A DNA stretch of 6,358 bases from Desulfuromusa sp. (GTDB lineage: Bacteria > Desulfobacterota > Desulfuromonadia > Desulfuromonadales > Geopsychrobacteraceae). Under the pieces are notes generated by a model. That model worked only from the letters and a program-made list of their open reading frames with translations. It was not told where the DNA came from and did not search any database. The position numbers were made by a program, and so were the translations under genes. This document shows positions 1 through 6,339 of the stretch, piece after piece (within the stretch, counting starts at the first letter, position 1; each line of letters starts with the position of its first letter). Location: the NCBI GenBank assembly GCA_029934095.1, contig JAOZMV010000090.1, positions 1-6,358 on the forward strand, read 5' to 3'.

Positions 1-128
1 GGTTTGGGTTTAACCGGAACAGGTTTAGGTTTTGGTGGAATCGGTTTCGGTTTAACTGCCGGTTTAGGTTTTACTTTCGGTTTGGGCTTGGGCTTTACTT
101 TCGGCTTAACCGCCGGTTTCTTTTTCAC
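1..128 (-). repeat. Lysine/proline-rich degenerate coding repeat in the TolA-like linker
   Basis: This stretch encodes about 42 residues made almost wholly of Lys, Pro, Val and Ala, with repeated K-P and V-K-P units. On the plus strand it reads as a degenerate GGTTTnGG/TTCGG repeat. Codons for the same residue vary (AAA/AAG, CCG/CCC/CCT), so the protein repeat is kept while the DNA repeat has drifted. In TonB-type proteins such a stretch is a stiff, extended periplasmic spacer. It continues past the window edge, so its full length is unknown. Confidence 0.75.
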
Positions 129-353
129 CGGGGCGGCTTCGGGTCGCCCCGCCTGGGGATTTTTGACGATTTTATTAACCAGATTGACTCGATAGACAGG
201 TGGCTTTTCGAACACACGCTTTGGAAAAAAGGGGGCATAGTAAAGAACTGGCAGCAGCAGATGGAGCAAAATTGAAACCAGCAACATCTGTTTAAATCCT
301 GGTTCAAACGCTGATTGTAATTGCAGCCAGCGTTGTTTGCGGGAAGATTCCAT
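1..353 (-). CDS. tolA: TolA/TonB-like envelope energy-transducing protein, N-terminal part (cut by window edge)
   Basis: Only the first 117 codons are in the window; the gene continues past position 1. The visible part has a short basic cytoplasmic N-terminus (MESSRKQRW), one transmembrane helix at about residues 22-40, and a periplasmic stretch that becomes a lysine/proline-rich linker from about residue 76. Ser27 and His31 in the helix form the S-x3-H pattern that TolA and TonB use to contact TolQ-TolR or ExbB-ExbD. By family knowledge the protein spans the periplasm and passes proton-motive force to Pal/TolB at the outer membrane. It starts 10 bases after the tolR stop, at an ATG; a GAGG lies about 15 bases upstream, further than ideal. 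The position directly after tolQ-tolR favours TolA. The KP-rich linker is equally typical of TonB, and the deciding C-terminal domain is off-window. Confidence 0.8.
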   Translation of the reverse strand, partial: MESSRKQRWLQLQSAFEPGFKQMLLVSILLHLLLPVLYYAPFFPKRVFEKPPVYRVNLVNKIVKNPQAGRPEAAPVKKKPAVKPKVKPKPKPKVKPKPAVKPKPIPPKPKPVPVKPK

Positions 354-363
354 GGATCGACCG

Positions 364-786
364 TTATTCCTCAGGGAGGCGGGTCACCATTCCAAGCTTT
401 TCTACCCCGGCTTTTTTCACTGCCGCCATCACTTTTACCACCCGACCATAGGGAACGTTTTCATCGGCCTCAAGAAACACCTCACGATCAGGTTTACCCT
501 TTAACGCCTGCTGAATCACCGGTCCCAGTTTCGACAGCTGGTTGATCTTGGCTTTGCCAATCAAAATCTGCCCATTCTTTTGCAGAGTAATGACCAATGG
601 CTCCTGCTGTACTGGCAAGCCCGGGGCTTCGGCAACTTCAGGCAAGTCAACCTCAACTCCCTGATCAAGCATCGGCGCAGTCACCATAAAAATAATTAAT
701 AACACCAGCATGACATCGACAAAAGGAGTCACGTTGATCTCGGACATATTACTACGTCGACCGCCGGAAGGACGTCCTACTTGCAT
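364..786 (-). CDS. tolR: TolR, Tol-Pal proton channel subunit (ExbD/TolR family)
   Basis: The product is a 140-residue inner-membrane protein, the usual size for TolR. A short basic N-terminus leads to [19 protein letters not shown], the family signature. Asp24 at the start of the single transmembrane helix (about 22-38) matches the proton-carrying aspartate of TolR/ExbD. The periplasmic domain ends with the typical block at about 100-136 ([17 protein letters not shown] and onward). Working with TolQ it converts proton flow into movement of TolA, which supports outer-membrane invagination at division and envelope stability. The ATG follows the tolQ stop codon with no gap, and a GGGGAA inside the end of tolQ can serve as ribosome binding site, so the two are probably translationally coupled. 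ExbD is the alternative name, but gene order Q-R-A favours TolR. Confidence 0.93.
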   Translation of the reverse strand: MQVGRPSGGRRSNMSEINVTPFVDVMLVLLIIFMVTAPMLDQGVEVDLPEVAEAPGLPVQQEPLVITLQKNGQILIGKAKINQLSKLGPVIQQALKGKPDREVFLEADENVPYGRVVKVMAAVKKAGVEKLGMVTRLPEE

Positions 787-1464
787 CTAGTTTCCCCGCT
801 CCATCCGCTCGACGATATTCAGAAGCTCCTGACTAAAGTTATCCATCTCGCCGATCAGTATGTTGACCTTGTTGAGAAAATGGTTATAGCCCATAACTGC
901 AGGGATTGCTGCTGCCAACCCGATCGCGGTGGCAATCAAGGCTTCGGAGATGCCCGGGGCAACGACTGCGAGTGAGGCACTGCCGGTGGTACCAATACCG
1001 TGGAAAGCACCCATAATTCCCCAGACAGTTCCAAACAGACCAATAAAGGGGGCGGTGGAACCGGTGGTTGCCAGAAAAGTCAGATATTTCTCCAGCCGTT
1101 GGGTCTCCTGGGTTGTGGCTCGGCGCAATGCGCGACCCACCATTTCGGTGGTGTCCATCTGCAGAGAAAAGTCCCCCGGATCAGCCGGATCAACACTTTT
1201 CTTTTTCAGCTGCAGCATCTCATGGTATCCCTCGCGGAACAAATTGGCGATCGGGGAGTTGCTGAAATCATTGATCCCTTGCCCAACCAGATCAAAGCGC
1301 TTCTTGGCCCAGAAAAAAGTGAGGAAACGATCCGACTCTTTGATCGCACGCTGAATGACAGAAGCCTTGTAAAAGATAATCGCCCAGGACACGAGCGAAA
1401 AATAGACCAGAATGAGCAGCACCAGTTTGACAACCGGTCCAGCATTTAAAACAAGATCCAGCAA
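787..1464 (-). CDS. tolQ: TolQ, Tol-Pal motor channel subunit (MotA/TolQ/ExbB family)
   Basis: The product has 225 residues, close to the roughly 230 of E. coli TolQ. Three membrane segments are visible at about 12-34, 128-152 and 167-193, with a large cytoplasmic loop (about 35-127) between the first two. [10 protein letters not shown] (142-151, Thr146) and [10 protein letters not shown] (174-183, Thr179) are the family signatures lining the proton path; SWAII in the first helix is TolQ-like rather than ExbB-like. TolQ forms the multimeric channel around the TolR dimer. The start is TTG, not ATG: it lies 7 bases after a near-perfect AAAAGGAG, and no better start exists nearby. It is the first gene of its operon, preceded by a strong predicted promoter and abutting tolR downstream. 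Confidence 0.94.
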   Translation of the reverse strand: MLDLVLNAGPVVKLVLLILVYFSLVSWAIIFYKASVIQRAIKESDRFLTFFWAKKRFDLVGQGINDFSNSPIANLFREGYHEMLQLKKKSVDPADPGDFSLQMDTTEMVGRALRRATTQETQRLEKYLTFLATTGSTAPFIGLFGTVWGIMGAFHGIGTTGSASLAVVAPGISEALIATAIGLAAAIPAVMGYNHFLNKVNILIGEMDNFSQELLNIVERMERGN

Positions 1465-1471
1465 AAGCTTT

Positions 1472-1479
1472 CTCCTTTT
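1472..1479 (-). promoter_or_regulatory. Ribosome binding site fixing the TTG start of tolQ
   Basis: On the minus strand this reads AAAAGGAG, followed by seven bases (AAAGCTT) and then TTG CTG GAT CTT. The strength and spacing support the TTG at 1464 as the true start codon of tolQ. Confidence 0.8.
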
Positions 1480-1588
1480 AGATGAAAAAATTCAATGATA
1501 ATATAAGGTCAAGAGACTGTCGGACTGGACAGAAAGCTACCAGCCAGCCCGCAACATAAAAACCATTTTAACCGACAAAACTCAGTCG

Positions 1589-1617
1589 ATTATCGGGGAG
1601 TCGTCAGAACAAGTCAA
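1589..1617 (-). promoter_or_regulatory. Predicted sigma-70-type promoter of tolQRA
   Basis: On the minus strand TTGACT (-35, 1617-1612) is separated by exactly 17 bases from GATAAT (-10, 1594-1589). Each box matches the consensus at five of six positions, with optimal spacing. The start of transcription would fall near 1582, giving a leader of roughly 118 bases before the tolQ TTG. A small palindrome, CGATTATCG (1587-1595), overlaps the -10 box and might be an operator, but it is short. The promoter lies well after folE2, so tolQRA can be transcribed independently of the queC-folE2 pair. Confidence 0.65.
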
Positions 1618-1676
1618 GCGGCCCGGCCGGTCTATTTTTCTACTGTTGGTTGTTTTTACCCTGTTCCTGCCTAGGG

Positions 1677-1706
1677 TTATCCACTTTATCCACAAGGTTA
1701 TCAACA
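1677..1706 (+). promoter_or_regulatory. Cluster of three tandem DnaA-box-like 9-mers
   Basis: Three same-orientation 9-mers read on the plus strand: TTATCCACT (1677-1685), TTATCCACA (1686-1694) and TTATCAACA (1698-1706). The middle one is the exact high-affinity DnaA consensus and the others each differ by one base. The first two abut with no gap and the third follows after AGG. The cluster starts 2 bases past the folE2 stop and lies about 60 bases upstream of the predicted tolQ -35 box. Weaker matches exist elsewhere, for example 5237-5245 (AGTGGATAA, minus orientation, inside the glycerate kinase gene), but no other cluster. Possible roles are DnaA titration, control of tol transcription, or part of an origin. 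No convincing AT-rich unwinding element or DnaA-trio run adjoins it, and dnaA is not in the window. Confidence 0.7.
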
Positions 1707-1708
1707 AT

Positions 1709-2515
1709 TCAGCGATTTTCTGCCTCAATCATGGCATAAGCAGAGTGGTTGTGGATCGATTCAAAATTCTCACACTGGATCTTAAACCAACGGATCCGCT
1801 CAACACTGCGCAGCTTTTCGGTCACCGCACGCACCATATCCTCGACAAACATCGGATTGTCATAGGCCTGTTCTGTCACCGCCTTTTCATCCTCACGCTT
1901 GAGCAGCGCATAGACCGGACAACTGGCACATTCTTCGACCCATTGAATAAGATCCTCCAGCCAGACATGTTCAGAATATCTTATCTGGACAGTGACAATG
2001 CTGCGCTGGTTGTGGGCACCGCGCTCGCTAATCTCCTTGGAACAGGGGCACAGGGAGGTCACGGGGATACTTGCCTCGAGGATAAAATCAAAAAGTTCCC
2101 CCTGAGTGCCAGTCATGCGGCACTGATATTCCAACAAACTACGAGCACCCGACACTGGAGCACGCTTTTCGATAAAATAGGGAAAAGCCAACTCCAGATG
2201 TGCCCGCCCAGATCCTAGCCGAGATCTCATTTCCGCGAGGATAGTTTCCATATTTTCAACGCTGATTCCGCCGTGGTAGCGATTGAGCACTTCAATAAAA
2301 CGACTCATATGAGTCCCTTTAAAATGCTCGGGGAGATCAACAAACATGTTAACCCTGGCGACAGTGTGCTGTTGCCCACGCTGCTTATCAAGCACCACGA
2401 TCGGATAGCTGATATCCTTAACCCCGACTTTATCAATAGCAATATTGCGTGTATCCCGGCTCTGCTGCATATCGGGCATTGCTCTTGTGTTCGGCTTCTT
2501 CTCGTCACTCAACAT
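1709..2515 (-). CDS. folE2: GTP cyclohydrolase FolE2 (type IB)
   Basis: FolE2 converts GTP to 7,8-dihydroneopterin triphosphate, first step of folate synthesis and source of the 7-deazaguanine precursor used for queuosine. It is the structurally distinct, less zinc-strict alternative to FolE. From the ATG at 2515 the product has 268 residues. Visible family blocks are [16 protein letters not shown] (23-38), [10 protein letters not shown] (64-73), the catalytic CPCSKEIS (156-163), GAHNQRS (166-172), [13 protein letters not shown] (199-211) and [11 protein letters not shown] (251-261). By spacing to the Neisseria enzyme as I recall it, Cys156, His168 and Glu210 are the expected metal ligands. 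The start overlaps the end of queC by 11 bases, implying translational coupling. An alternative start is the internal ATG at 2479 (MPDMQQSRD), where conservation begins; neither has a strong Shine-Dalgarno sequence. Confidence 0.94.
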   Translation of the reverse strand: MLSDEKKPNTRAMPDMQQSRDTRNIAIDKVGVKDISYPIVVLDKQRGQQHTVARVNMFVDLPEHFKGTHMSRFIEVLNRYHGGISVENMETILAEMRSRLGSGRAHLELAFPYFIEKRAPVSGARSLLEYQCRMTGTQGELFDFILEASIPVTSLCPCSKEISERGAHNQRSIVTVQIRYSEHVWLEDLIQWVEECASCPVYALLKREDEKAVTEQAYDNPMFVEDMVRAVTEKLRSVERIRWFKIQCENFESIHNHSAYAMIEAENR

Positions 2516-3179
2516 AGGGAACCGGGTCCTTCTGGCCAGCATCAGCAAAGCCCTTTAAGCGCAGACGGCAGGAATCACATCGACCACAGGACAAACCTTC
2601 CGGCGTGGGATCATAGCAGGAATGGGTGAGCATATAGTCCACCCCCAACGCCAACCCCTGCTGAATAATTTGAGCCTTGGTCAGATCAAGCAGTGGGGCA
2701 TTGATATGATAGGGATTTCCTTCAACCCCAGCCTTGGTTGCCAGATTTGCCAGTTGCTGAAAAGCCTGAATAAATTCGGGTCGACAGTCCGGGTAACCCG
2801 AATAATCAAGGGCATTAACCCCGATATAAATATCGGTGGCGCCCAGAACCTCAGCCCAGCCAAGAGCAAAGGAGAGAAAAATGGTGTTGCGAGCGGGAAC
2901 ATAAGTAATCGGAATCTCCCCCTCTTCAGGCGAATCTTTTGGCACATCGATATCAGCCGTCAGAGCACTACCCCCCATTTTTCGGAGATCAATATCGACC
3001 ACCATATGCTCTTTAGCCCCAATCAACGGAGCATACTCACGGGCTTTCTCCAACTCAATCGTATGCCGCTGACCATAGGCGAAGCTGAGGGCATACGCCT
3101 CAAATCCCTGATCGCGAGCGATAGCCATACAGGTCGTAGAATCGAGACCACCGCTGTACAGTACGACTGCTTTCTTCAT
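2505..3179 (-). CDS. queC: 7-cyano-7-deazaguanine synthase QueC
   Basis: QueC uses ATP and ammonia to turn 7-carboxy-7-deazaguanine into preQ0, the precursor of queuosine in tRNA. The 224-residue product is normal length. It opens with the PP-loop SGGLDST (9-15) and carries [11 protein letters not shown] (93-103), [12 protein letters not shown] (125-136) and a zinc site formed by Cys188, Cys198, Cys201 and Cys204 (SCGRCDSC). All expected active-site blocks are intact. The ATG at 3179 was chosen because AGAGGA lies six bases upstream and [15 protein letters not shown] is the usual N-terminus; a longer frame from 3245 would add 22 unconserved residues encoded across the terminator-like hairpin. 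It shares 11 bases with folE2, whose product feeds the same pathway, and appears to have its own promoter. queD and queE are not in the window. Confidence 0.96.
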   Translation of the reverse strand: MKKAVVLYSGGLDSTTCMAIARDQGFEAYALSFAYGQRHTIELEKAREYAPLIGAKEHMVVDIDLRKMGGSALTADIDVPKDSPEEGEIPITYVPARNTIFLSFALGWAEVLGATDIYIGVNALDYSGYPDCRPEFIQAFQQLANLATKAGVEGNPYHINAPLLDLTKAQIIQQGLALGVDYMLTHSCYDPTPEGLSCGRCDSCRLRLKGFADAGQKDPVPYVE

Positions 3180-3185
3180 CGTGAA

Positions 3186-3191
3186 TCCTCT
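3186..3191 (-). promoter_or_regulatory. Ribosome binding site deciding the queC start
   Basis: The minus strand reads AGAGGA, then six bases (TTCACG), then ATG. This favours the ATG at 3179 over the upstream in-frame start at 3245, which would place the conserved PP-loop unusually far from the N-terminus. Confidence 0.75.
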
Positions 3192-3195
3192 TTTG

Positions 3196-3224
3196 AAAAA
3201 ACTGCCCGTTTTAATCTTCGGCAG
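3196..3224 (-). terminator. Terminator-like hairpin between pyk and queC
   Basis: On the minus strand CTGCC (3224-3220) pairs with GGCAG (3206-3202) across a 13-base loop and is followed directly by six T (3201-3196). This looks like an intrinsic terminator for pyk readthrough, although a five-pair stem with a large loop is weak. I compared it with preQ1 riboswitch layouts because queC follows, but could not match the conserved core, so I call it only a terminator-like stem. Confidence 0.45.
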
Positions 3225-3226
3225 GG

Positions 3227-3255
3227 AGCATAGGCTGATCTCCAACGGTGGTCAA
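3227..3255 (-). promoter_or_regulatory. Candidate sigma-70-type promoter for queC-folE2
   Basis: On the minus strand TTGACC (-35, 3255-3250) and TATGCT (-10, 3232-3227) are 17 bases apart. The -35 matches five of six consensus positions and the -10 four of six. Transcription would begin near 3220, so this transcript would lack the 5' arm of the adjoining terminator-like stem and escape it, while pyk readthrough would form it. Confidence 0.45.
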
Positions 3256-3271
3256 GCCTTCGCCAAGGCTT
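3254..3271 (-). other. Perfect 7-bp hairpin just after the pyk stop
   Basis: AAGCCTT and AAGGCTT pair perfectly around a four-base loop (GGCG on the minus strand), starting one base after the pyk TAA. No U-tract follows on the minus strand (GACCACC comes next), so it is not a canonical terminator for pyk. It may protect the 3' end of the pyk message or assist the downstream terminator-like stem. Its 3' arm overlaps the candidate queC -35 box. Confidence 0.5.
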
Positions 3272-4705
3272 TTATGAATCATTTTCCAGACAATGAACCT
3301 TCAACAGATTTGTTGTTCCCGGGGCAGAAAGAGGACTGCCCATGGTAATGACGACGATATCACCACGCTGAAATAATCCCCGCTTGAGAACTGCGGCATC
3401 AACCGAAAGAATTTGTGCCTCGGTGTCCCCCTTAAGATCAACTCGCAATGAATTTATTCCGCCGTATAAGGCTAGATGACGCCGTACCTGTTGATCTGGA
3501 GTCACTGCAAAGATTGGCAGAGCAGGGCGATATTTGGCAATCAGAGTTGCAGCGCTCCCGGTCTGGGTGAAAGCAAGGATAGCTGCAGCACCAACATTTT
3601 CTGCTACCTGGCAGGAGGCTTCGCCAATGGCATCAGAAAGACTCTGTTGTATAGACTCTCCCCTGACAGTATTCTGACAGCAAACTCCAAATAAAGGATC
3701 ATTTTCAATATCCTGGGCGATACGATCCATGACCTGAACTGCGGCAGCTGGATATGAACCTGCTGCGGTTTCACCTGAAAGCATCACCGCATCAGTTCCA
3801 TCGAGAATGGCGTTGGCAACATCAGAAGTTTCCGCACGTGTCGGCCGTGGATGAGCAATCATACTTTCTAACATCTGGGTGGCAGTGATCACCGGCTTTC
3901 CCTGCTGGTTACATTCGTGAATAATCCGTTTCTGAATCAATGGCACCTGTTCAGATGGCACTTCCACCCCCAGATCACCACGGGCAACCATTACTCCATC
4001 GGTCGCCTCGAGTATCGCCGAAAAGTTGTCCACCGCTTCCGGCTTTTCAATCTTGGCAATCACTTTGATTGCAGAATGCCGCTCTGAAAGCAGTTGCTTC
4101 AAATCACTGACTTCGGCAGCGGTGCGGACAAAAGAGAGGGCAACCCAGTCAAGTTTTTGAGCAATGGCAAATTCCAGATCGGCAAAATCTTTCTCGGTCA
4201 TGGCTGGAGCAGAAACTTTGACCCCCGGCAGATTGATCCCTTTACGATCCTTAAGTTGTCCACCAACCTTGACCCGACAGTGAATCTGTTCAGCGTCCAC
4301 CCGTAAAACGGTCAACTCCAACTGTCCATCATCAAGGAGAATCTGGTCGCCCGGGACGACATCCTCAGGAAGCGACTGGTAAGTGGTTGGAATCAAGCCG
4401 TCAGCACCTTCGATTTCTGCGGTTGTAATGACCACATCCTCTCCGGCAATGAGTTTCTGACTTCCTCCACGCATCAATCCGGTACGGATTTTTGGACCCT
4501 GCAAATCACCAATGATGGATACGGCTTTTTTATGTTTATCAGAAAGCTCCCTGATCTGGTCAATCCAGTCCTTTTTCTGTTCCAGATCCCCGTGGGAAAA
4601 ATTCAACCTGAAAACATCGACACCCGCTTTTAGCAAGTTTTCCAGTTGCTCTTTCTCAGCACAAGCCGGGCCAACTGTGGCGACAATTTTAGTACGACGA
4701 TACAT
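3272..4705 (-). CDS. pyk: Pyruvate kinase
   Basis: This enzyme transfers phosphate from phosphoenolpyruvate to ADP, giving pyruvate and ATP, the last step of glycolysis in the cytoplasm. The 477 residues match the bacterial family length. The N-terminus TKIVATVGPA and VFRLNFSHG (31-39; Arg33, Asn35, Ser37) begin the barrel, GDLQGPKIR (66-74) follows, and the B domain occupies about 75-170. VIAKIEKPE (215-223) holds the catalytic Lys218 and metal ligand Glu220; ARGDLGVE (241-248) supplies Asp244; ATQMLESM and the MLSGETA block complete the site. The C-terminal regulatory domain runs from about 345 to the end. The ATG is preceded by AAGAGGAG with six-base spacing. An upstream TATAAT and separate flanking gaps suggest its own transcript. 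No residue loss or frameshift is visible. The allosteric effector cannot be read from sequence. Confidence 0.97.
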   Translation of the reverse strand: MYRRTKIVATVGPACAEKEQLENLLKAGVDVFRLNFSHGDLEQKKDWIDQIRELSDKHKKAVSIIGDLQGPKIRTGLMRGGSQKLIAGEDVVITTAEIEGADGLIPTTYQSLPEDVVPGDQILLDDGQLELTVLRVDAEQIHCRVKVGGQLKDRKGINLPGVKVSAPAMTEKDFADLEFAIAQKLDWVALSFVRTAAEVSDLKQLLSERHSAIKVIAKIEKPEAVDNFSAILEATDGVMVARGDLGVEVPSEQVPLIQKRIIHECNQQGKPVITATQMLESMIAHPRPTRAETSDVANAILDGTDAVMLSGETAAGSYPAAAVQVMDRIAQDIENDPLFGVCCQNTVRGESIQQSLSDAIGEASCQVAENVGAAAILAFTQTGSAATLIAKYRPALPIFAVTPDQQVRRHLALYGGINSLRVDLKGDTEAQILSVDAAVLKRGLFQRGDIVVITMGSPLSAPGTTNLLKVHCLENDS

Positions 4706-4767
4706 TTTCTTCTCCTCTTAGATTCTGATTGTAAGGGGCAACTCTACATATTTTGATTCAGGGATAA

Positions 4768-4798
4768 ATTATAGTAGCTTTACGGCTTTTTCGGTGAA
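4768..4798 (-). promoter_or_regulatory. Possible pyk promoter (good -10, weak -35)
   Basis: On the minus strand a perfect TATAAT lies at 4773-4768, in an AT-rich stretch 62 bases before the pyk ATG. The best -35 candidate, TTCACC at 4798-4793, is 19 bases away, longer than ideal. The -10 is the persuasive part, so a transcript start near 4761 is plausible but the upstream element is uncertain. The rest of the 4706-4885 gap shows no gene and no clear terminator for the preceding glycerate kinase gene. Confidence 0.4.
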
Positions 4799-4885
4799 CA
4801 AATTTAGAGGAATGTGATGAAGCACTACCCGGCGGCGGCACCAGCAAGTTGGATCCACCCCAATTCAAAAGTGAAAATTACAATT

Positions 4886-6220
4886 TTAACCAACAAGGAT
4901 AATACGCAAATCCATCACATTGGTATTGGTTGGTCCAGTTTTGTAGAGATCGTCCAACCGGTCAAAGAAATGATAAGAATCATTGTTGTCGAGATATTCC
5001 TGTGGATTGATAGAGGCTGCCTGTGCCCGCTGAAGAGTCGTCTGATCAGCCAGTGCTCCAGCAGCATCGGTAGGGCCATCGGAACCATCTGTACCAGCGC
5101 AGAGGACAGTGACTTTTTCCATACCCGCCATTTTTATTGCAGCAGCCAGAGTAAATTCCTGGCTTCTGCCACCCTTCCCATTCCCCTGTATTTTGACCGT
5201 TGTTTCGCCACCGGAGAGGATACAGGCAGGTTGCTGTAGTGGATAACCATGCAGCTGGATCTCCCGGGCTATCGCTATATGATTGGCGGCGACATCACGG
5301 GTTTCCCCTTCGAGCATGGAAGAAAGCAGCAAAGTATTGTATCCCAAATCATCAGCTTTTTCTTTTGCTTTCAGCAAAGCGTTAAAATTGCTGGCAACTA
5401 TGACATTTTGGGTTTTCTTGAAAAAGGGCTGCCCGGCTTTTGGTGTTTCAGAAACGTTCCCAGCAATACCTGATTCTATATGGTTGAGAACACTGGAAGG
5501 AATTTCATTCGTAATGGAATATTTTTTAAATATCGCCTGGCAGTCAAAAAATGTTTTTGAATCGGGAACACAAGGTCCTGATGCAATACTGTCAAGATCA
5601 TCACCTATAACATCAGATAAAATCAGGGTGATCAGAGTTGCCGGATAAACCGCTTTGGCCAAACCGCCCCCCTTGATAACAGACAGATGTTTTCTGATCG
5701 CGTTAATCTCATGGATAGTAGCTCCACAGGCAAGCAGAGCTCTGGTTGTTTTTTGTTTATCTTCAAGAGTGACCCCAACGACAGGTAGCGGCAACAACGC
5801 CGAGCCACCGCCCGAGATCAAACACAAAACCAAAGTATTTTCATCAGCCAAAGTTGCAAGCTGATAAATTGCCTGTGCTGCATCCAAGCCGTTTTGATCG
5901 GGAACAGGATGCCCGGCTTCCCGGATCTTTATCTTCTTCAGTTCTTCGAGATGGTCATATTTAACCGTGATAAGACCTTCTGTGATTCGATCACCGATAA
6001 TATCCTCTATCGCTTTGGCCATTGATGCGCCTGCTTTCCCTGCTCCGAGAACAAAGATATTATTAAACTGGCTTAGATCATATTTTTGCCCAGCAACTGT
6101 CAATATATCAGCATCAAGCTGACAAAACTTTTTAATAGCGGCACCGGGAGCAACAGCCTGTAGGCCGGCCTGAAAAATATCGACAGCGTCTCGACGTTTA
6201 TCTGAAAGTTGTTCTTTCAT
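4886..6220 (-). CDS. Glycerate 2-kinase, MOFRL (GckA/TtuD-like) family
   Basis: The product (444 residues, normal length) belongs to class II glycerate kinases, which phosphorylate glycerate to 2-phosphoglycerate with ATP. Visible blocks are VLGAGKAG (57-64, Lys62 likely active-site lysine), EAGHPVPD (101-108), SGGGSAL (136-142), IRKHLSVIKGGGLA (175-188), LSDVIGDD (201-208) and SGPCVPD (214-220). The C-terminal MOFRL domain holds SGGETTV (336-342), GKGGRSQEF (348-356), AGTDGSDGPTDAAGA (375-389) and GPTNTNVMDLRI (429-440). Older databases call relatives hydroxypyruvate reductase. Start choice is between GTG at 6226 and ATG at 6220; I prefer the ATG because GGGG sits five bases before it. Its product enters lower glycolysis two steps before the reaction of the next gene, pyruvate kinase. 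By eye it is more AT-rich than pyk, a weak hint of a different history. Confidence 0.92.
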   Translation of the reverse strand: MKEQLSDKRRDAVDIFQAGLQAVAPGAAIKKFCQLDADILTVAGQKYDLSQFNNIFVLGAGKAGASMAKAIEDIIGDRITEGLITVKYDHLEELKKIKIREAGHPVPDQNGLDAAQAIYQLATLADENTLVLCLISGGGSALLPLPVVGVTLEDKQKTTRALLACGATIHEINAIRKHLSVIKGGGLAKAVYPATLITLILSDVIGDDLDSIASGPCVPDSKTFFDCQAIFKKYSITNEIPSSVLNHIESGIAGNVSETPKAGQPFFKKTQNVIVASNFNALLKAKEKADDLGYNTLLLSSMLEGETRDVAANHIAIAREIQLHGYPLQQPACILSGGETTVKIQGNGKGGRSQEFTLAAAIKMAGMEKVTVLCAGTDGSDGPTDAAGALADQTTLQRAQAASINPQEYLDNNDSYHFFDRLDDLYKTGPTNTNVMDLRIILVG

Positions 6221-6241
6221 GCTCACCCCAGCATCCAGAGA

Positions 6242-6252
6242 GGATTAAATCC
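6242..6252. repeat. Short palindrome before the glycerate kinase gene
   Basis: GGATT-A-AATCC is a perfect 5+1+5 inverted repeat, 21 bases before the ATG. It is placed where an operator or leader structure could act on expression. I found no convincing -35/-10 pair in 6221-6358 to anchor it, and palindromes of this length occur by chance. Confidence 0.25.
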
Positions 6253-6316
6253 CAATTTAACAATAATCGGTGAAAATATCGGGACTATAATAAAAATAGT
6301 TTTTTAACTTTTCTCC

Positions 6317-6339
6317 AGAGGACAAGCTGTTGCTCCTCT
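6317..6339. other. Hairpin near the right window edge
   Basis: AGAGGA (6317-6322) pairs with TCCTCT (6334-6339), and an inner CAA/TTG extends the stem to nine pairs with one bulged base and a GCTG tetraloop. No T-tract adjoins it on either strand: the minus strand continues GGAGAAAAG, and an AT-rich stretch comes only later. It could mark the 3' end of an upstream gene lying beyond the window, or be a leader structure of the glycerate kinase transcript. No gene can be assigned with confidence to 6227-6358. Confidence 0.35.

Noticed and set aside
4..195. Glycine/phenylalanine/leucine-rich open frame on the plus strand
   Set aside because: The GLGF-type repeat is the complement of the Lys/Pro codons of the TolA-like linker and not a separate repeat protein.
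929..1449. Two overlapping plus-strand open frames opposite tolQ
   Set aside because: Both lie antisense to the clear TolQ frame and show no family features.
1465..1708. Replication origin between folE2 and tolQ
   Set aside because: Three DnaA boxes are present, but no dnaA, rpmH, gyrB or dnaN neighbours, no clear unwinding element beside the boxes and no further boxes in the gap. I keep only the DnaA-box cluster call.
1646..2218. Long open frame on the plus strand opposite folE2
   Set aside because: It is antisense to a strongly conserved gene, has no recognisable motif, and no Shine-Dalgarno sequence precedes it. It follows from the codon use of folE2.
2622..3233. 203-residue open frame on the plus strand opposite queC
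   Set aside because: It mirrors the queC coding frame; the translation is low in recognisable motifs and the opposite strand carries an intact PP-loop enzyme.
3180..3271. preQ1 riboswitch upstream of queC
   Set aside because: The location is right, but I could not align the conserved aptamer core, and the visible stem-plus-U-tract is explained as a simple terminator-like element.
4874..4887. AT-rich palindrome AAAATTACAATTTT at the end of the glycerate kinase gene
   Set aside because: The arms are pure A/T around two bases, too little loop and stability for a terminator; likely chance in AT-rich DNA.
5237..5245. Single DnaA-like site (AGTGGATAA) inside the glycerate kinase gene
   Set aside because: One isolated near-match in coding sequence is expected by chance at this length.
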